From Pontibacter cellulosilyticus (GTDB lineage: Bacteria > Bacteroidota > Bacteroidia > Cytophagales > Hymenobacteraceae), in NCBI RefSeq assembly GCF_014306105.1, contig NZ_JACRVF010000002.1:580368-644367 (forward strand): a stretch of DNA of 64,000 nucleotides. Reading direction: 5' to 3'. The notes beneath the pieces are model-generated. The model worked only from the letters and a program-made list of their open reading frames with translations, had not been told where the DNA came from and did not search any database. Shown one piece after another: positions 34,735-43,768 of the stretch (positions are counted from its first letter, which is position 1; the number at the start of each line of letters is the position of its first letter). Position numbers and translations under genes: made by a program.

Positions 34735-35456
34735 CCTTTCTGGCAATTGTGCTTGCTTTGCTACTTGGCAGCCAGGCAGCCCAAGCCCAGAACAAAATAA
34801 AGCAGCAGAACAAGCCTGGCTACGACGATAAGATCGTGCACTACGGTTTTTACCTGGCTGCACCGCTTACTACCTACAAAATACAGCATTCACAGGAGTA
34901 CGCCGATCAGCTTGCCAACGACCCTGGTGGAGCGGGAAGTATGGCCGTTAACGCCAAAGTGTCTCCGGGCTTTTACACAGGCTTGGTGCTGGATGTAAAG
35001 TTAGCAGAGTATTTAAGTGCACGCTTTGTGCCTGGAGTTGGCTTTTACGGCCGCTCTATAGAGTATGCCAATGCACCCCAGGAGACAGGTGAGCGCAAAG
35101 ACGTGGTAAAGACAATAAGCTCTACCATGATCGAAATGCCCCTGCTGCTAAAGTATAAAGCCAAACGCCGCACTAACTTCAGGATGTATTTAGTAGGCGG
35201 TATCAAACCAGGTCTAGATCTTGGCAACAACCGCAGTGGCGATGATACAGAGAACGAGCTCTTGGTAGATAACTTTGATGTAGCAGTAGAGTATGGCTTT
35301 GGACTAGACATCTTCTACCCATACTTTAAGTTTGCCCCGGAAATACGTTTCTCGCATGGCCTGCTAAACCAGCACGTGCCTAATGAGAGCTTATATAATA
35401 ACAGCATTCAGAGGCTTACAAATCACAACGTTTCATTTATACTTTTCTTTGAGTAA
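34683..35456 (+). CDS. porT: PorT family outer-membrane beta-barrel protein
   Basis: Exported protein of 257 residues with a signal peptide (about 17-36, [18 protein letters not shown]) and an all-beta sequence ending in aromatic VSFILFFE, as outer-membrane barrels do. The start [19 protein letters not shown] and the [15 protein letters not shown] segment fit PorT (SprT), a component of the type IX secretion system needed for gliding and secretion of CTD proteins. The start lies inside ubiE (52-nt overlap, +2 frame), because no later start would retain the signal peptide. A three-gene operon, ubiE-porT-SDR, is likely. Confidence 0.82.
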   Translation: MAFTHIRHKLDLHWQKITFLAIVLALLLGSQAAQAQNKIKQQNKPGYDDKIVHYGFYLAAPLTTYKIQHSQEYADQLANDPGGAGSMAVNAKVSPGFYTGLVLDVKLAEYLSARFVPGVGFYGRSIEYANAPQETGERKDVVKTISSTMIEMPLLLKYKAKRRTNFRMYLVGGIKPGLDLGNNRSGDDTENELLVDNFDVAVEYGFGLDIFYPYFKFAPEIRFSHGLLNQHVPNESLYNNSIQRLTNHNVSFILFFE

Positions 35457-35459
35457 AAG

Positions 35460-36209
35460 ATGAATAAAACTGCACTTGTTACCGGCGCAACTTCCGGCAT
35501 TGGTCGTGCCACAGCCATAGAGCTAGCTAAAAAAGGATATCAGATAATTGCTACCGGCCGCCGTGAAGATAGGCTGGAAGAACTAAAAGACCTGATTACC
35601 GAGGTGCCGGTTTATACCATGGCTTTTGATGTGCGCGACAAAGTTGCCATAGAGGAGGCTTTTGACTCATTGCCTGAAGCGTGGCAGCAAATAGAAGTGT
35701 TAGTTAACAATGCCGGAAACGCACATGGCTTATCTCCTATTCAAACCGGCGACGTGGACGACTGGGATGCCATGATTGATATTAACGTGAAGGGGCTATT
35801 GTATGTGAGTCGTGCAACGCTGCCTTATATGCTCAAGCATAAAAAAGGCCATATCATTAACATAGGCTCTATTGCTGGCAAAGAAGTATACGCCAATGGC
35901 AATGTGTACTGTGCCTCTAAGTTTGCGGTAGATGCCCTCTCTAAAGCTATGCGACTGGACCTGGTGCAGGAAGGCATAAAAGTATCGGAAGTTAACCCGG
36001 GGCTGGTAGAGACAGAATTCTCTGAAGTACGCTTTAAAGGCGACAAAGACAGAGCGGCTACTGTTTACCAAGGTTACCAGGCCTTGCAGGCTGAAGACAT
36101 TGCTGAGTTAATCAGCTTTATAGTAACACGTCCTGCCCATGTAAATCTAGCTGAGGTGCTCATACTTCCAACTGCACAGGCATCGGCTACTACGGTGGTG
36201 AAAGAGTAA
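35460..36209 (+). CDS. SDR family oxidoreductase (YdfG-like)
   Basis: Short-chain dehydrogenase of 249 residues. TGATSGIGRATAIELAKKGY (about 8-27) binds the cofactor and TGRREDR follows beta-2, suggesting NADP. NNAGNAHGL, INIGSIAGKEVY (Ser) and YCASKFAVDAL (Tyr/Lys) complete the active site. The family includes the NADP-dependent 3-hydroxy acid/serine dehydrogenase YdfG. It begins 3 bp after the porT stop, so it is very probably in the same operon, although its function is not obviously linked. Confidence 0.9.
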   Translation: MNKTALVTGATSGIGRATAIELAKKGYQIIATGRREDRLEELKDLITEVPVYTMAFDVRDKVAIEEAFDSLPEAWQQIEVLVNNAGNAHGLSPIQTGDVDDWDAMIDINVKGLLYVSRATLPYMLKHKKGHIINIGSIAGKEVYANGNVYCASKFAVDALSKAMRLDLVQEGIKVSEVNPGLVETEFSEVRFKGDKDRAATVYQGYQALQAEDIAELISFIVTRPAHVNLAEVLILPTAQASATTVVKE

Positions 36210-36224
36210 GTATAATGTATTTTG

Positions 36225-36271
36225 AAAAAGCCCCGGCTTTTGAAAGTAAAGAGCAGGAGCCGGGGCTTTTT
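36225..36271. terminator. Bidirectional terminator
   Basis: 13-bp perfect stem (AAAAAGCCCCGGC and complement), 21-nt loop, at the end of the ubiE-porT-SDR operon. Confidence 0.88.
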
Positions 36272-36400
36272 GTGATAAGACTATTTTATTCAGCCATTAT
36301 TGGTTTTATCTCTAATAATCTATACTACTGCCGCCTTTGCTTGCTGTTCAAAACATACGTCTAAGGCGGCTAGATAAAACGTTAAACAGGTTCATCCGTC

Positions 36401-38791
36401 TCATCTTAGCTTTCCGAATCTATAGCTAAAGGCTAGGCTAAACTGGCGAATTACTGTAAACGACTCACGTAACTGGTAAAATGATGGATTTATAGTTTCG
36501 TGTAAGTTACGTCTCTCTTTAATGAAAGGGCTTCTCACATTAAAGGCGATACTTGCTTTCTCGTTTTTCAAGAACTGCTTGTTGATAGAAAGCGAACTCC
36601 AGGAGTAACCACTTGAGCTACCCTGAAGTATGATGTTAGGAGAGTTGTAGCTCAGGTTACCGCTTATACGCCAGCCTTTGCCGAAACGCACATTTGCTGC
36701 TCCCCGGAGGTTATAGGTAAAACCCTCATTTGTCTGTGGCTCTCCTTCCAGCGTGCTAGTATAAGAAACATAATTTGCTCCTGCATTCAGGTTAAGTGAT
36801 AACCTTTTAAACAATGTGGTATTGCCATTAAGCGTTAGGCCATAGTTCCTGTTCTGTCCTATATTACCAAATGTATTACGTGCTACCGAGTCCTTGCCAA
36901 GTATGGTCAACTGTTCGATGGAGTTGTTGGTAAAAGTATGAGTGGCATTAAGGTTAAATGAGGTAGCCTTATAATAGGTGCTGTACTCTGCCTGAAACGC
37001 ATGGCTGGTGGCCGGATCTAGATCAGGGTTGCCAAAACTAATGTTTAAAGGATCAGTTTGATCTACATAAGGGTCTAATGAGTATAAGCCTGGTCTATCA
37101 ATACGCTGACTGTAGGAGAGGTTAATTCTGCTATTTTCCTTTAGCGCGCGTGAGAGCGTCACGTTAGGGAATAAACTGAGGTAGCTCTTAGAAACGCTTG
37201 TGCCGGACGATCTGAAATTAGCATCTAATTTAGTACGCTCTATACGGCCCCCTGTTATAAGTCCCCATTTGCCCGTAGTTAGGTTAAATGAGATGTAAGC
37301 AGCATGAACATCTTGGTTGTAGCTAAAGCTATTGCTCATACTTGGGTCTGGCAGAAAATAACCGGTCTCTTCGTCACGGGTTTTGAAAAAGTAGTTACTG
37401 GTGCTTTTCTCAAACATTGATCTTGCTCCAACTTCAAGACTTTGTTTTCCTATAGGATGTACATAATCTACCTGTATTATACGCTCTTTAGTGTTGTTTT
37501 CATTAGTGGCTACACTTACCCGTCCAGTATAGTTTACTATTGGCTTAATTGTAAGATCACTGTTGTTGCTACTGTTGCTAGTGGTTGAGTTAAATGAAAA
37601 GGACAACAACTGCTGGTCGCTCTTCTTGAAACTGTGCTCATAGTCTAAAGAGACGTCTTGGCCAGTTGATTCGCTTTTGCCATAATTTAGGTTTTGGAAA
37701 GATTGAGTTAATGCGCCTATAGCGTTCGTTTGCTTAGCCAACTGAGTAAAGTTGCTCGTGTTATTGCTGCTGTATTGGCTATAGTTGGCGGTAATGATAT
37801 CTTGGGGGCTAAGCTGATAGCTTATCTCACTGCCCAAATTCTGAGAACTGCTTTTACTAGTTCTTATACTTGTTTGCTTTAGCTTGCTATTATTAATGAA
37901 GTCATTTCGGTAAAAACTGCTGCTATTGGGAGGGCTTTCAGAGTGCCTGTAGTTATAACGACCTGAAAAAGAGAACTTGCCTGCGGTTGCTGAAAGGAAG
38001 GAACCTGCAGTATAGCCTTCTGGGCTGTCTCCAGTTAAGTTGATGGAGCCATTATAACCGCTGATGCTTTTCTTATGGGTAACGATATTGATGATCCCAC
38101 CAATGCCAGATGCTTCGTATCTGGCAGAAGGATTTGTAATAACCTCTACTTTTTTTATAGAATTGGCTGGGAGGGTTTTAAAGATCTCGCTTGGGTTGCC
38201 GGCAAATAGTGCAGACCTTTTACCATTTACTAGTATCTGATAGCTATTACTGCCTTTTAGCTGGAGGTTATCTTCCGCATCTATGGTTAGGTAGGGCACT
38301 TTACGTAGCATATCCAGTGTACTAAGGCTATTTGCCTCAGGGTCTGCATCCACGTTGTAAATAGTTCTGTCAAAGCTTTGCTCAATGAGTGGCCTTAGCG
38401 TTGTTATCTGTACTTCATCGAGTTCTGTAGCCGTGGGAGTAAGAATTATAGTTCCAAGATCAACAGTAGGGGAAGTTGAAGAAGGGAGCGTTAAGGTTTT
38501 AGTTTTGTAGCCTAAGTAGCTGATTGTAAGTTGGTATTGTAAGTTAGGTAACTCAGATAACGTGAAAGTGCCGTCGTCATAGGATAGAGTGGTTCTTACA
38601 ACTTGCGACCGCTCAACAATAATTACTGTTACGTAACTAAGCGTCTTTTGTGAGACAGAGTCTACTATAGTACCTTTTATTGATAAAAATGCTTTAGAAG
38701 TCTGTGCATAAGCAGTATGAAAACTAAGGTACAAAGTTAAAAATAATAGTAATTTATGGCATCTCTTAAAGCTTAATGTGAACAGGTACAT
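36401..38791 (-). CDS. Outer-membrane beta-barrel receptor (TonB-dependent receptor-like)
   Basis: Outer-membrane protein of 796 residues. A signal peptide (about 1-29, ending AYAQ) precedes a carboxypeptidase-regulatory domain (SIKGTIVDSVSQKTLSYVTV, YDDGTFTLSELP). A plug-like region (about 140-235, YNVDADPEANSLSTLDMLRK and RYEASGIGGIINIVTHK) is followed by a barrel of alternating aromatic strands ending FSLAFSYRFGKLR. It belongs to the outer-membrane beta-barrel family typical of Bacteroidota (OMP_b-brl_3), related to TonB-dependent receptors. No SusD-like lipoprotein is adjacent. The substrate is unknown. Confidence 0.88.
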   Translation of the reverse strand: MYLFTLSFKRCHKLLLFLTLYLSFHTAYAQTSKAFLSIKGTIVDSVSQKTLSYVTVIIVERSQVVRTTLSYDDGTFTLSELPNLQYQLTISYLGYKTKTLTLPSSTSPTVDLGTIILTPTATELDEVQITTLRPLIEQSFDRTIYNVDADPEANSLSTLDMLRKVPYLTIDAEDNLQLKGSNSYQILVNGKRSALFAGNPSEIFKTLPANSIKKVEVITNPSARYEASGIGGIINIVTHKKSISGYNGSINLTGDSPEGYTAGSFLSATAGKFSFSGRYNYRHSESPPNSSSFYRNDFINNSKLKQTSIRTSKSSSQNLGSEISYQLSPQDIITANYSQYSSNNTSNFTQLAKQTNAIGALTQSFQNLNYGKSESTGQDVSLDYEHSFKKSDQQLLSFSFNSTTSNSSNNSDLTIKPIVNYTGRVSVATNENNTKERIIQVDYVHPIGKQSLEVGARSMFEKSTSNYFFKTRDEETGYFLPDPSMSNSFSYNQDVHAAYISFNLTTGKWGLITGGRIERTKLDANFRSSGTSVSKSYLSLFPNVTLSRALKENSRINLSYSQRIDRPGLYSLDPYVDQTDPLNISFGNPDLDPATSHAFQAEYSTYYKATSFNLNATHTFTNNSIEQLTILGKDSVARNTFGNIGQNRNYGLTLNGNTTLFKRLSLNLNAGANYVSYTSTLEGEPQTNEGFTYNLRGAANVRFGKGWRISGNLSYNSPNIILQGSSSGYSWSSLSINKQFLKNEKASIAFNVRSPFIKERRNLHETINPSFYQLRESFTVIRQFSLAFSYRFGKLR

Positions 38792-38854
38792 AGGAAAACT
38801 TCAAGGTTATAAAGCTTTTTCTTACATATCTTATGCAGTTAAGAACTGAAATTT

Positions 38855-38892
38855 TTTATCGCGATTGCAGGTTTACCTGCAATCGCGATAAA
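38855..38892 (-). terminator. Terminator of the 160-residue secreted protein gene
   Basis: Perfect 18-bp palindrome (TTTATCGCGATTGCAGGT and complement) with a 2-nt loop, just beyond the stop codon of the gene at 38897. Confidence 0.8.
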
Positions 38893-38896
38893 CATG

Positions 38897-39379
38897 TTAT
38901 CTACATACATTTGAAGGGGCAACAGGGGCAATATCACCTAGATTGAAAAATCGTCCTAAAATAGTAAAACTAACATTTTTGAAAGTAACATCAACTATGC
39001 TTCGCATGCCATCAGGACAGTCTCCTGCTTCAAAGTCAGTATAAAGTATTTGACAGCCTCTTGTTCTGCCGTTACGAACATCAAAAGTAAGAGTAGATGA
39101 TTGATTTGGTAATGTTCGGGTAAGTCCTGGTACAGGTTCACAATCTTGTTTCTGTTGTCCACGATTAATACAGTATGTTTCAACTACAGCAGTATAATTT
39201 ACTATAATATCAACTTCATTAATGTTACCAAGACCAGCGAAATCAACACAGAGTTGTAAGTCTGTACCTAAATCTGTTGCAGTTGGATATTGTTTCACTA
39301 CAAGGTTCTGTGCCGTAGCCGTACCTAAATTTAACAGCGCGATCAGCGCAATGGCGAAACTTAAAACTTTTGCTTTCAT
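38897..39379 (-). CDS. Secreted six-cysteine orphan protein
   Basis: Protein of 160 residues with a clear signal peptide (about 1-24, LSFAIALIALLNLGTATAQN) and no recognised domain. The mature part is beta-rich and has six cysteines (about 44, 70, 80, 109, 121 and 159), enough for three disulfides and unusual in this window. It is flanked by a perfect terminator and by a 771-bp AT-rich region without genes. Its relation to the receptor gene 105 bp further on is unknown. Confidence 0.65.
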   Translation of the reverse strand: MKAKVLSFAIALIALLNLGTATAQNLVVKQYPTATDLGTDLQLCVDFAGLGNINEVDIIVNYTAVVETYCINRGQQKQDCEPVPGLTRTLPNQSSTLTFDVRNGRTRGCQILYTDFEAGDCPDGMRSIVDVTFKNVSFTILGRFFNLGDIAPVAPSNVCR

Positions 39380-40150
39380 TAGAATAATAGTTAATAGTTT
39401 AAAATTTAGTTTTCCTGAATAAGTTGTTCTTGCTAATAAATTGGCAATAAGATGCCTGCCAATAGTGTACCTATCGGAAAGTATGGGTGCATCAACAGCT
39501 AATGATTGTGCTGAAGGGTTATTAAATGCTGCTGTGAATTGTAATGTTTTTGCGATGTATAACCTGCCTTAGCAGTGATGGATTTTATTGATTAATTCTC
39601 CTGTAGTGGTAATAATTAACATGTTGTATCTTGAATGTTAATATAAAAATATAAGGCTACACCTTAACTGTTGCTCGTGAGCTCGATAAAGCAACATGTA
39701 AAAATCAGGTGCTGTGGGAAGTGTGGTGAGAAGTTTAACCTAATATTAGTAAGTTTTTGATTCTCTACCTATTTCAATCTTTTAGCAAAAACAACTTACT
39801 TAGAATTACGAGATATTATTGCATTAATATGCTAAAAAATTACAATATAAGTAGCTGATGGAATTTAAGGTGTAAGTGTTCTGTATTGGTGGGTGTATAA
39901 ATATGTATATTATTTATATAATTTATATAGTTTTATTAATGCTGTTAGAGTGTTATAACATTGGTATAGTATAAATAAAGCGCGTTCAAAATCTTTATTG
40001 CGCTAGTATATATACTTACTATAGTAGTTAGTGACAATGTTTGTTAATGACAGTGATAAAGCACATAAGTTGCTGTTTTATATTACCTAATATCCAATAA
40101 CTACAAAAAGAATTTATTAGAGTAGGCTTTATAAAGTATGAATGGATTTT
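39380..40150. other. 771-bp AT-rich gene-free region
   Basis: Very AT-rich, with many TAT/ATA runs (for example near 39900-39945 and 40000-40020). No ORF above about 50 codons with a believable protein, no tRNA, no hairpin terminator. It contains the upstream region of the six-cysteine protein gene, but no good TAnnTTTG box on that strand was found. Confidence 0.5.
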
Positions 40151-41776
40151 TTAGTCTAAATAATACCTGAGTAGCCACCCCTCTGCATCAAACTTATTAG
40201 CGGGTATATTATCATCTACTTTAACAGAAGTATGCTTCGCTACATTATAAGTGTTGCTGTAGGTAGAGTCGGTAATGTATACTTTGTTGCCTACCTTACT
40301 TTGGCCGGCTTCAACAAAGTAAGTGTCGGAACCGGCTCCGCCCCAAATGTTAATCCTTATTTTAGGTTTTGCAGTACCTTTTATTTCAAAATTATCGTCA
40401 CCGTTAAGGCCATATAAGTTTACTGTACTGGTAGTTTTTGCATTAACAGTACGGCTGTAGAGGAGTTGCTTTGTGATTCCTTCTTTATCTGTTTTAAACA
40501 TTTCTATCTTAACTTCATCCTCTGAGATAACATGCACTACAAATTGCTCATGCTTGTCAGAGCCTACCAAGGTTACATCTTCGGCAAGTATGGTAAAATA
40601 GCGCCGGGAAATTTCCTGTAGTTGATTTCTTCTACTTTTCAGCTTCTCCAGGGTTTCGGGGCCAGTAAGTTTGTACACGGTGTCTGGCATTGCACGAAGG
40701 GCTTCCTCCAGCACCTGGTTGGTTAGGGCGGTTTGTACGCTGTCGGTTATTTCCTGCCAGTCCTGCCACTCCAGTTCTGCCAGTATCAGCTCATCTAGAT
40801 TGCGGGCGCTCAGGTTCAGTTTCTCTACCTGCCTCAGGTTTTTCCGGAAGGTTTGGAAGTGAGGTTTAAAACCAAATCGCTTAAAGAACCAGGGAATAAT
40901 GCCGTCTTCAAACTTGTAGTAGATGTTGTCTCGGTCTCGGGGAATGGCGCGATACGTATAAGCGTTGTTATGATGTTCAGTTTCAGCCCATCGCCAGTTG
41001 TCTTCGTGGCGGCTCCAATCGCCTACTACCATATCAAGCAGGCGTGCCCGCAGGTAAAAACGTGCATCAAAATGTGAATCATTGTCTGTAAGGCGCTCTG
41101 TAATTGCAGAACGTGTGCTTTTAACCTTAGGCGCATTGCCTAAAAGTGGGTTATCTGATTGATCTCCGTCCGGCCTGCGTTCCAGTAAAGCTAAAGTACC
41201 GCCTATGCTGTCGCGGTAAGCTCCTAGGCGTGGGTCGTGGGGCACGTATACCAACTCTGGCTTCACGTGGTAAATATTAATTGCCTCAGCCATTCTCGGT
41301 ATAGTTAAAGCACCATAAGGATTGGTAGCAGAGGTGGCATCGCGAACAATGTATGCGAAATAACTACGCTGCAGGCGCTCCGGGAAAATGCTGGCTGGTT
41401 CTTTATCCAGAGAACGTATAACGTACTCTACTCCATTCGTATTTAGCATGCGCATGTTAATGGTTTGCCTGCTGCCACCCATCTGCAGTGGCTTTAAACC
41501 TCCTTTGGCTGTGGCAATATCAAGTACTTTAGCTTCTACAGGAGCTTTCCAGATATCACGGTAATGGTCGCCGTAGAGCACTGTATGAAGCCAGCCCCTG
41601 TCGTAATGGGTGCCGGCTGCCAGCGTAATGGTGCTATCAGAAAAATCCGGAACACTGCCTGCAATACCATCCGGCGGAGAGACTTGTTTTACGGTATGGA
41701 TAAACCTATTGCTGCAACTGCTTAGTATAAGTAGGAGCAGCAGCACAGATAAATTATATAGGTATGTTTTGTGCAT
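40151..41776 (-). CDS. Lipoprotein with possible kinase-like domain, paralogue 1
   Basis: Lipoprotein of 541 residues (lipobox LSSC, Cys21), belonging to a conserved Bacteroidota family I cannot name. Conserved blocks are HYDRGWLHTVLYGDHYRDIW, KGGLKPLQMGGSRQT, VIRSLDKEP (about 118-126), GDWSRHEDNWRWAE (about 251-264) and IPRDRDNIYYKFEDGIIPWF (about 277-296). The order of a Lys after a beta-strand, then D-W-x-R-H-E, then D-R-D-N-x-x-Y/F resembles active-site blocks of FAM20C/HipA/PI4K-like kinases, as inference from pattern only. The C-terminal about 100 residues look like small beta repeats. Tandem with a paralogue 73 bp upstream. Confidence 0.6.
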   Translation of the reverse strand: MHKTYLYNLSVLLLLLILSSCSNRFIHTVKQVSPPDGIAGSVPDFSDSTITLAAGTHYDRGWLHTVLYGDHYRDIWKAPVEAKVLDIATAKGGLKPLQMGGSRQTINMRMLNTNGVEYVIRSLDKEPASIFPERLQRSYFAYIVRDATSATNPYGALTIPRMAEAINIYHVKPELVYVPHDPRLGAYRDSIGGTLALLERRPDGDQSDNPLLGNAPKVKSTRSAITERLTDNDSHFDARFYLRARLLDMVVGDWSRHEDNWRWAETEHHNNAYTYRAIPRDRDNIYYKFEDGIIPWFFKRFGFKPHFQTFRKNLRQVEKLNLSARNLDELILAELEWQDWQEITDSVQTALTNQVLEEALRAMPDTVYKLTGPETLEKLKSRRNQLQEISRRYFTILAEDVTLVGSDKHEQFVVHVISEDEVKIEMFKTDKEGITKQLLYSRTVNAKTTSTVNLYGLNGDDNFEIKGTAKPKIRINIWGGAGSDTYFVEAGQSKVGNKVYITDSTYSNTYNVAKHTSVKVDDNIPANKFDAEGWLLRYYLD

Positions 41777-41849
41777 AGTTGTTATTGTACAAGCCAGGCA
41801 TTGCTTGGAAGTACTTGTTTAGGTGCTAACAATAAAGTACAGAGTGGCT

Positions 41850-43442
41850 CTAAAAGCCTTCTCTATCAAAGGCGTGTAACCGAACGTCATTTTTGCGTTT
41901 ATCTTTGGTAGTAGGTCCTGCCTCTAATTCGGTGCCGCGTTTGGTGTCGTATACCCAGGTTTTCTTTCCGCCCCGTTTTACTTCAGACTCATCTTTTATC
42001 TCATCTTCACCGCGCCCACCATAGATTTCTATTTTGATGCCTTCGTTCACTTTGCCGCTTATTTTAAACTCATCATCCTCGGCAAGGCCATGTAGAGTAA
42101 TCAAATCTGTTTCTGAACGGTAAAATGTACGCCTGTAGATCACATTATCGTCAGACTTGCGTTTAACTATCACCTCAGTCTTTTCATCGTCCAGGCGGTT
42201 CACTTCAAACTCATCCTCCAGGTCAGTACCAACCACTAAAACCTCTTTAGCCAGGATCTCATAAGCCTTATCTGCGGCTTCGTGTAGTTTGTTGCGTCGG
42301 TTTATCAGCTTGCGCTGTGTGCTTTCTCCTACAAGGCTGTACACTGAGTCAGGGAAGTTCTGTACCCCGCGGGCAATTACATCATCAGTTATACTTGTTT
42401 GCAGCTCTTTAGCCAGCGAATCGAACTGCGCGCGCGTTACCTGCGATAGCGCCCTTTCATCTAAAAATTTAGAGTTGATCATCAGCGCATAGATGTCGTT
42501 ATATTCATCGTCAAAAGATTCAAACTTACGGATGGCCCAGTTCCTGCTGAAGATCCAGGGGATGGTTCCGTCCTGGAATCTATAAAACACATTGTCGCGA
42601 TCTTTGGGTATTGGGCGGTAAATGTGGTTTTTCTTATTTTCATACTCTGCCCATTCCCATTGTCCTTCATGCCGATCCCAATCATGGATCAGAATATCAA
42701 ATAGGCGAGCTTTTGCAAATGCCAGTTGGTCTATAAAGTGATTGTCTTCTTCGTAACGCTTGTTAAGTACTTCGCTGGAGTTTACGATATCAATAGCATC
42801 ACCTAGTTCAGGAGTTAGCGCACGTTTGTCGTTATACTTCTCTTCAATAGTAAAAAGCTTGTCGCTAAACTTATCTTCATACTCCCCAAAAGAGCTGTCG
42901 TTGGGGCGCACATATACCAACTCTGGAGATGAATGCGGTATTCCTGCTGCCTTGGCCATTGGCGGTAAAGCTAAGGCGCCGTAGGGGTTTATGGCTGAGA
43001 TCTGGTCGCGGAGGATGTTTAGTACAAAGGTATTGCGCCATACTTTGGGCAACACCAACTCCGGGTCTTTGTCAACAGAGCGGAGGGCATAGGTAAAACC
43101 GTTTTTATCCTTCAGAGTAAGGCTGGTGGTCTGGTAACCCCCGCCAAGCTTTTCGATCTCAAGGCCACCTTTGGTGGTATCCATATCAAATACAGGCACT
43201 TTTGCAGGAGCGGCCCAAACCGGACGATAATGCTTACCCCAGAAAATGCGATGTAAAAAGCCTCTTTTGTAATGCCTTCCTGCCTGTACTACCACCGAGT
43301 CCACGGACTGAGGATTTTGTTCAAGCTTCTGGCGTACTTCTGGATTAACAAGGGGCGTTTTGGCGTAGAAGTTCTTTCGCACGCATCCTGTAAACAGTAA
43401 TGCCAGCGCTATAAGTATAAGGTGCCCAAGGCGTATATTCAT
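41850..43442 (-). CDS. Lipoprotein with possible kinase-like domain, paralogue 2
   Basis: Lipoprotein of 530 residues (lipobox FTGC, Cys20), closely similar in layout to the neighbouring 541-residue protein. It has HYKRGFLHRIFWGKHYRPVW, GGLEIEKLGGGYQTTSL, ALRSVDKDP (about 119-127), HDWDRHEGQWEWAE (about 253-266) and IPKDRDNVFYRFQDGTIPW (about 278-296). The C-terminal part again has LITLHGLAEDDEFKISG-type beta repeats with acidic residues (GRGEDEI). The invariant residues are shared, so both are probably functional. They form a two-gene transcript on the minus strand. A similar segment occurs, as far as I recall, in larger proteins next to BamA-like barrels, but none is adjacent here. Confidence 0.6.
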   Translation of the reverse strand: MNIRLGHLILIALALLFTGCVRKNFYAKTPLVNPEVRQKLEQNPQSVDSVVVQAGRHYKRGFLHRIFWGKHYRPVWAAPAKVPVFDMDTTKGGLEIEKLGGGYQTTSLTLKDKNGFTYALRSVDKDPELVLPKVWRNTFVLNILRDQISAINPYGALALPPMAKAAGIPHSSPELVYVRPNDSSFGEYEDKFSDKLFTIEEKYNDKRALTPELGDAIDIVNSSEVLNKRYEEDNHFIDQLAFAKARLFDILIHDWDRHEGQWEWAEYENKKNHIYRPIPKDRDNVFYRFQDGTIPWIFSRNWAIRKFESFDDEYNDIYALMINSKFLDERALSQVTRAQFDSLAKELQTSITDDVIARGVQNFPDSVYSLVGESTQRKLINRRNKLHEAADKAYEILAKEVLVVGTDLEDEFEVNRLDDEKTEVIVKRKSDDNVIYRRTFYRSETDLITLHGLAEDDEFKISGKVNEGIKIEIYGGRGEDEIKDESEVKRGGKKTWVYDTKRGTELEAGPTTKDKRKNDVRLHAFDREGF

Positions 43443-43690
43443 AAAGCGTTATATGTCCTTTTTATCATCCTATCTAACGTAAATTGGCTATAATGTTTTC
43501 AGTGAACAGCTATAAGCAATAAGGGAAGGGCAAGGGCAGCCATGTAGAAGTTAGCACCTGCACCTGATTGCATGTGCAACCAGTATGAATATGAGGAGGG
43601 TAAGGGCAGCGCAGTAGGGACGATTCTCAAGCCGTAGGTTCAGGTGAAACTCGCTCAAGCCAGACCATTCATCATAAGCAAGTATAAACT
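43443..43690. other. Intergenic region before the lipoprotein pair
   Basis: About 250 bp with repeated AAGGGCAGC units (near 43530 and 43604) and scattered short inverted repeats. No ORF, promoter box of good quality, or riboswitch I recognise. Confidence 0.4.
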
Positions 43691-43740
43691 AAATGTGGGC
43701 TGATTGCCAGGAAAAGTATCCTGACCATCAGCCCACATTT
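43691..43740 (-). terminator. Terminator of the TonB-dependent receptor gene
   Basis: 14-bp arms AAATGTGGGCTGAT (43691-43704) and complement (43727-43740), with a second small CAGGA/TCCTG pair inside the loop. It lies 28 bp beyond the receptor stop. Confidence 0.8.
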
Positions 43741-43768
43741 AATGTACTAATAAGTATATCTTAAACGA

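Noticed and set aside
36401..38791. SusC/SusD polysaccharide utilisation locus
   Set aside because: No SusD-like lipoprotein, glycoside hydrolase or sensor gene accompanies the receptor.
43443..43690. Possible riboswitch before the lipoprotein pair or after the receptor gene
   Set aside because: Repeated AAGGGCAGC units caught the eye, but no cobalamin, TPP, SAM or other conserved riboswitch core could be matched.
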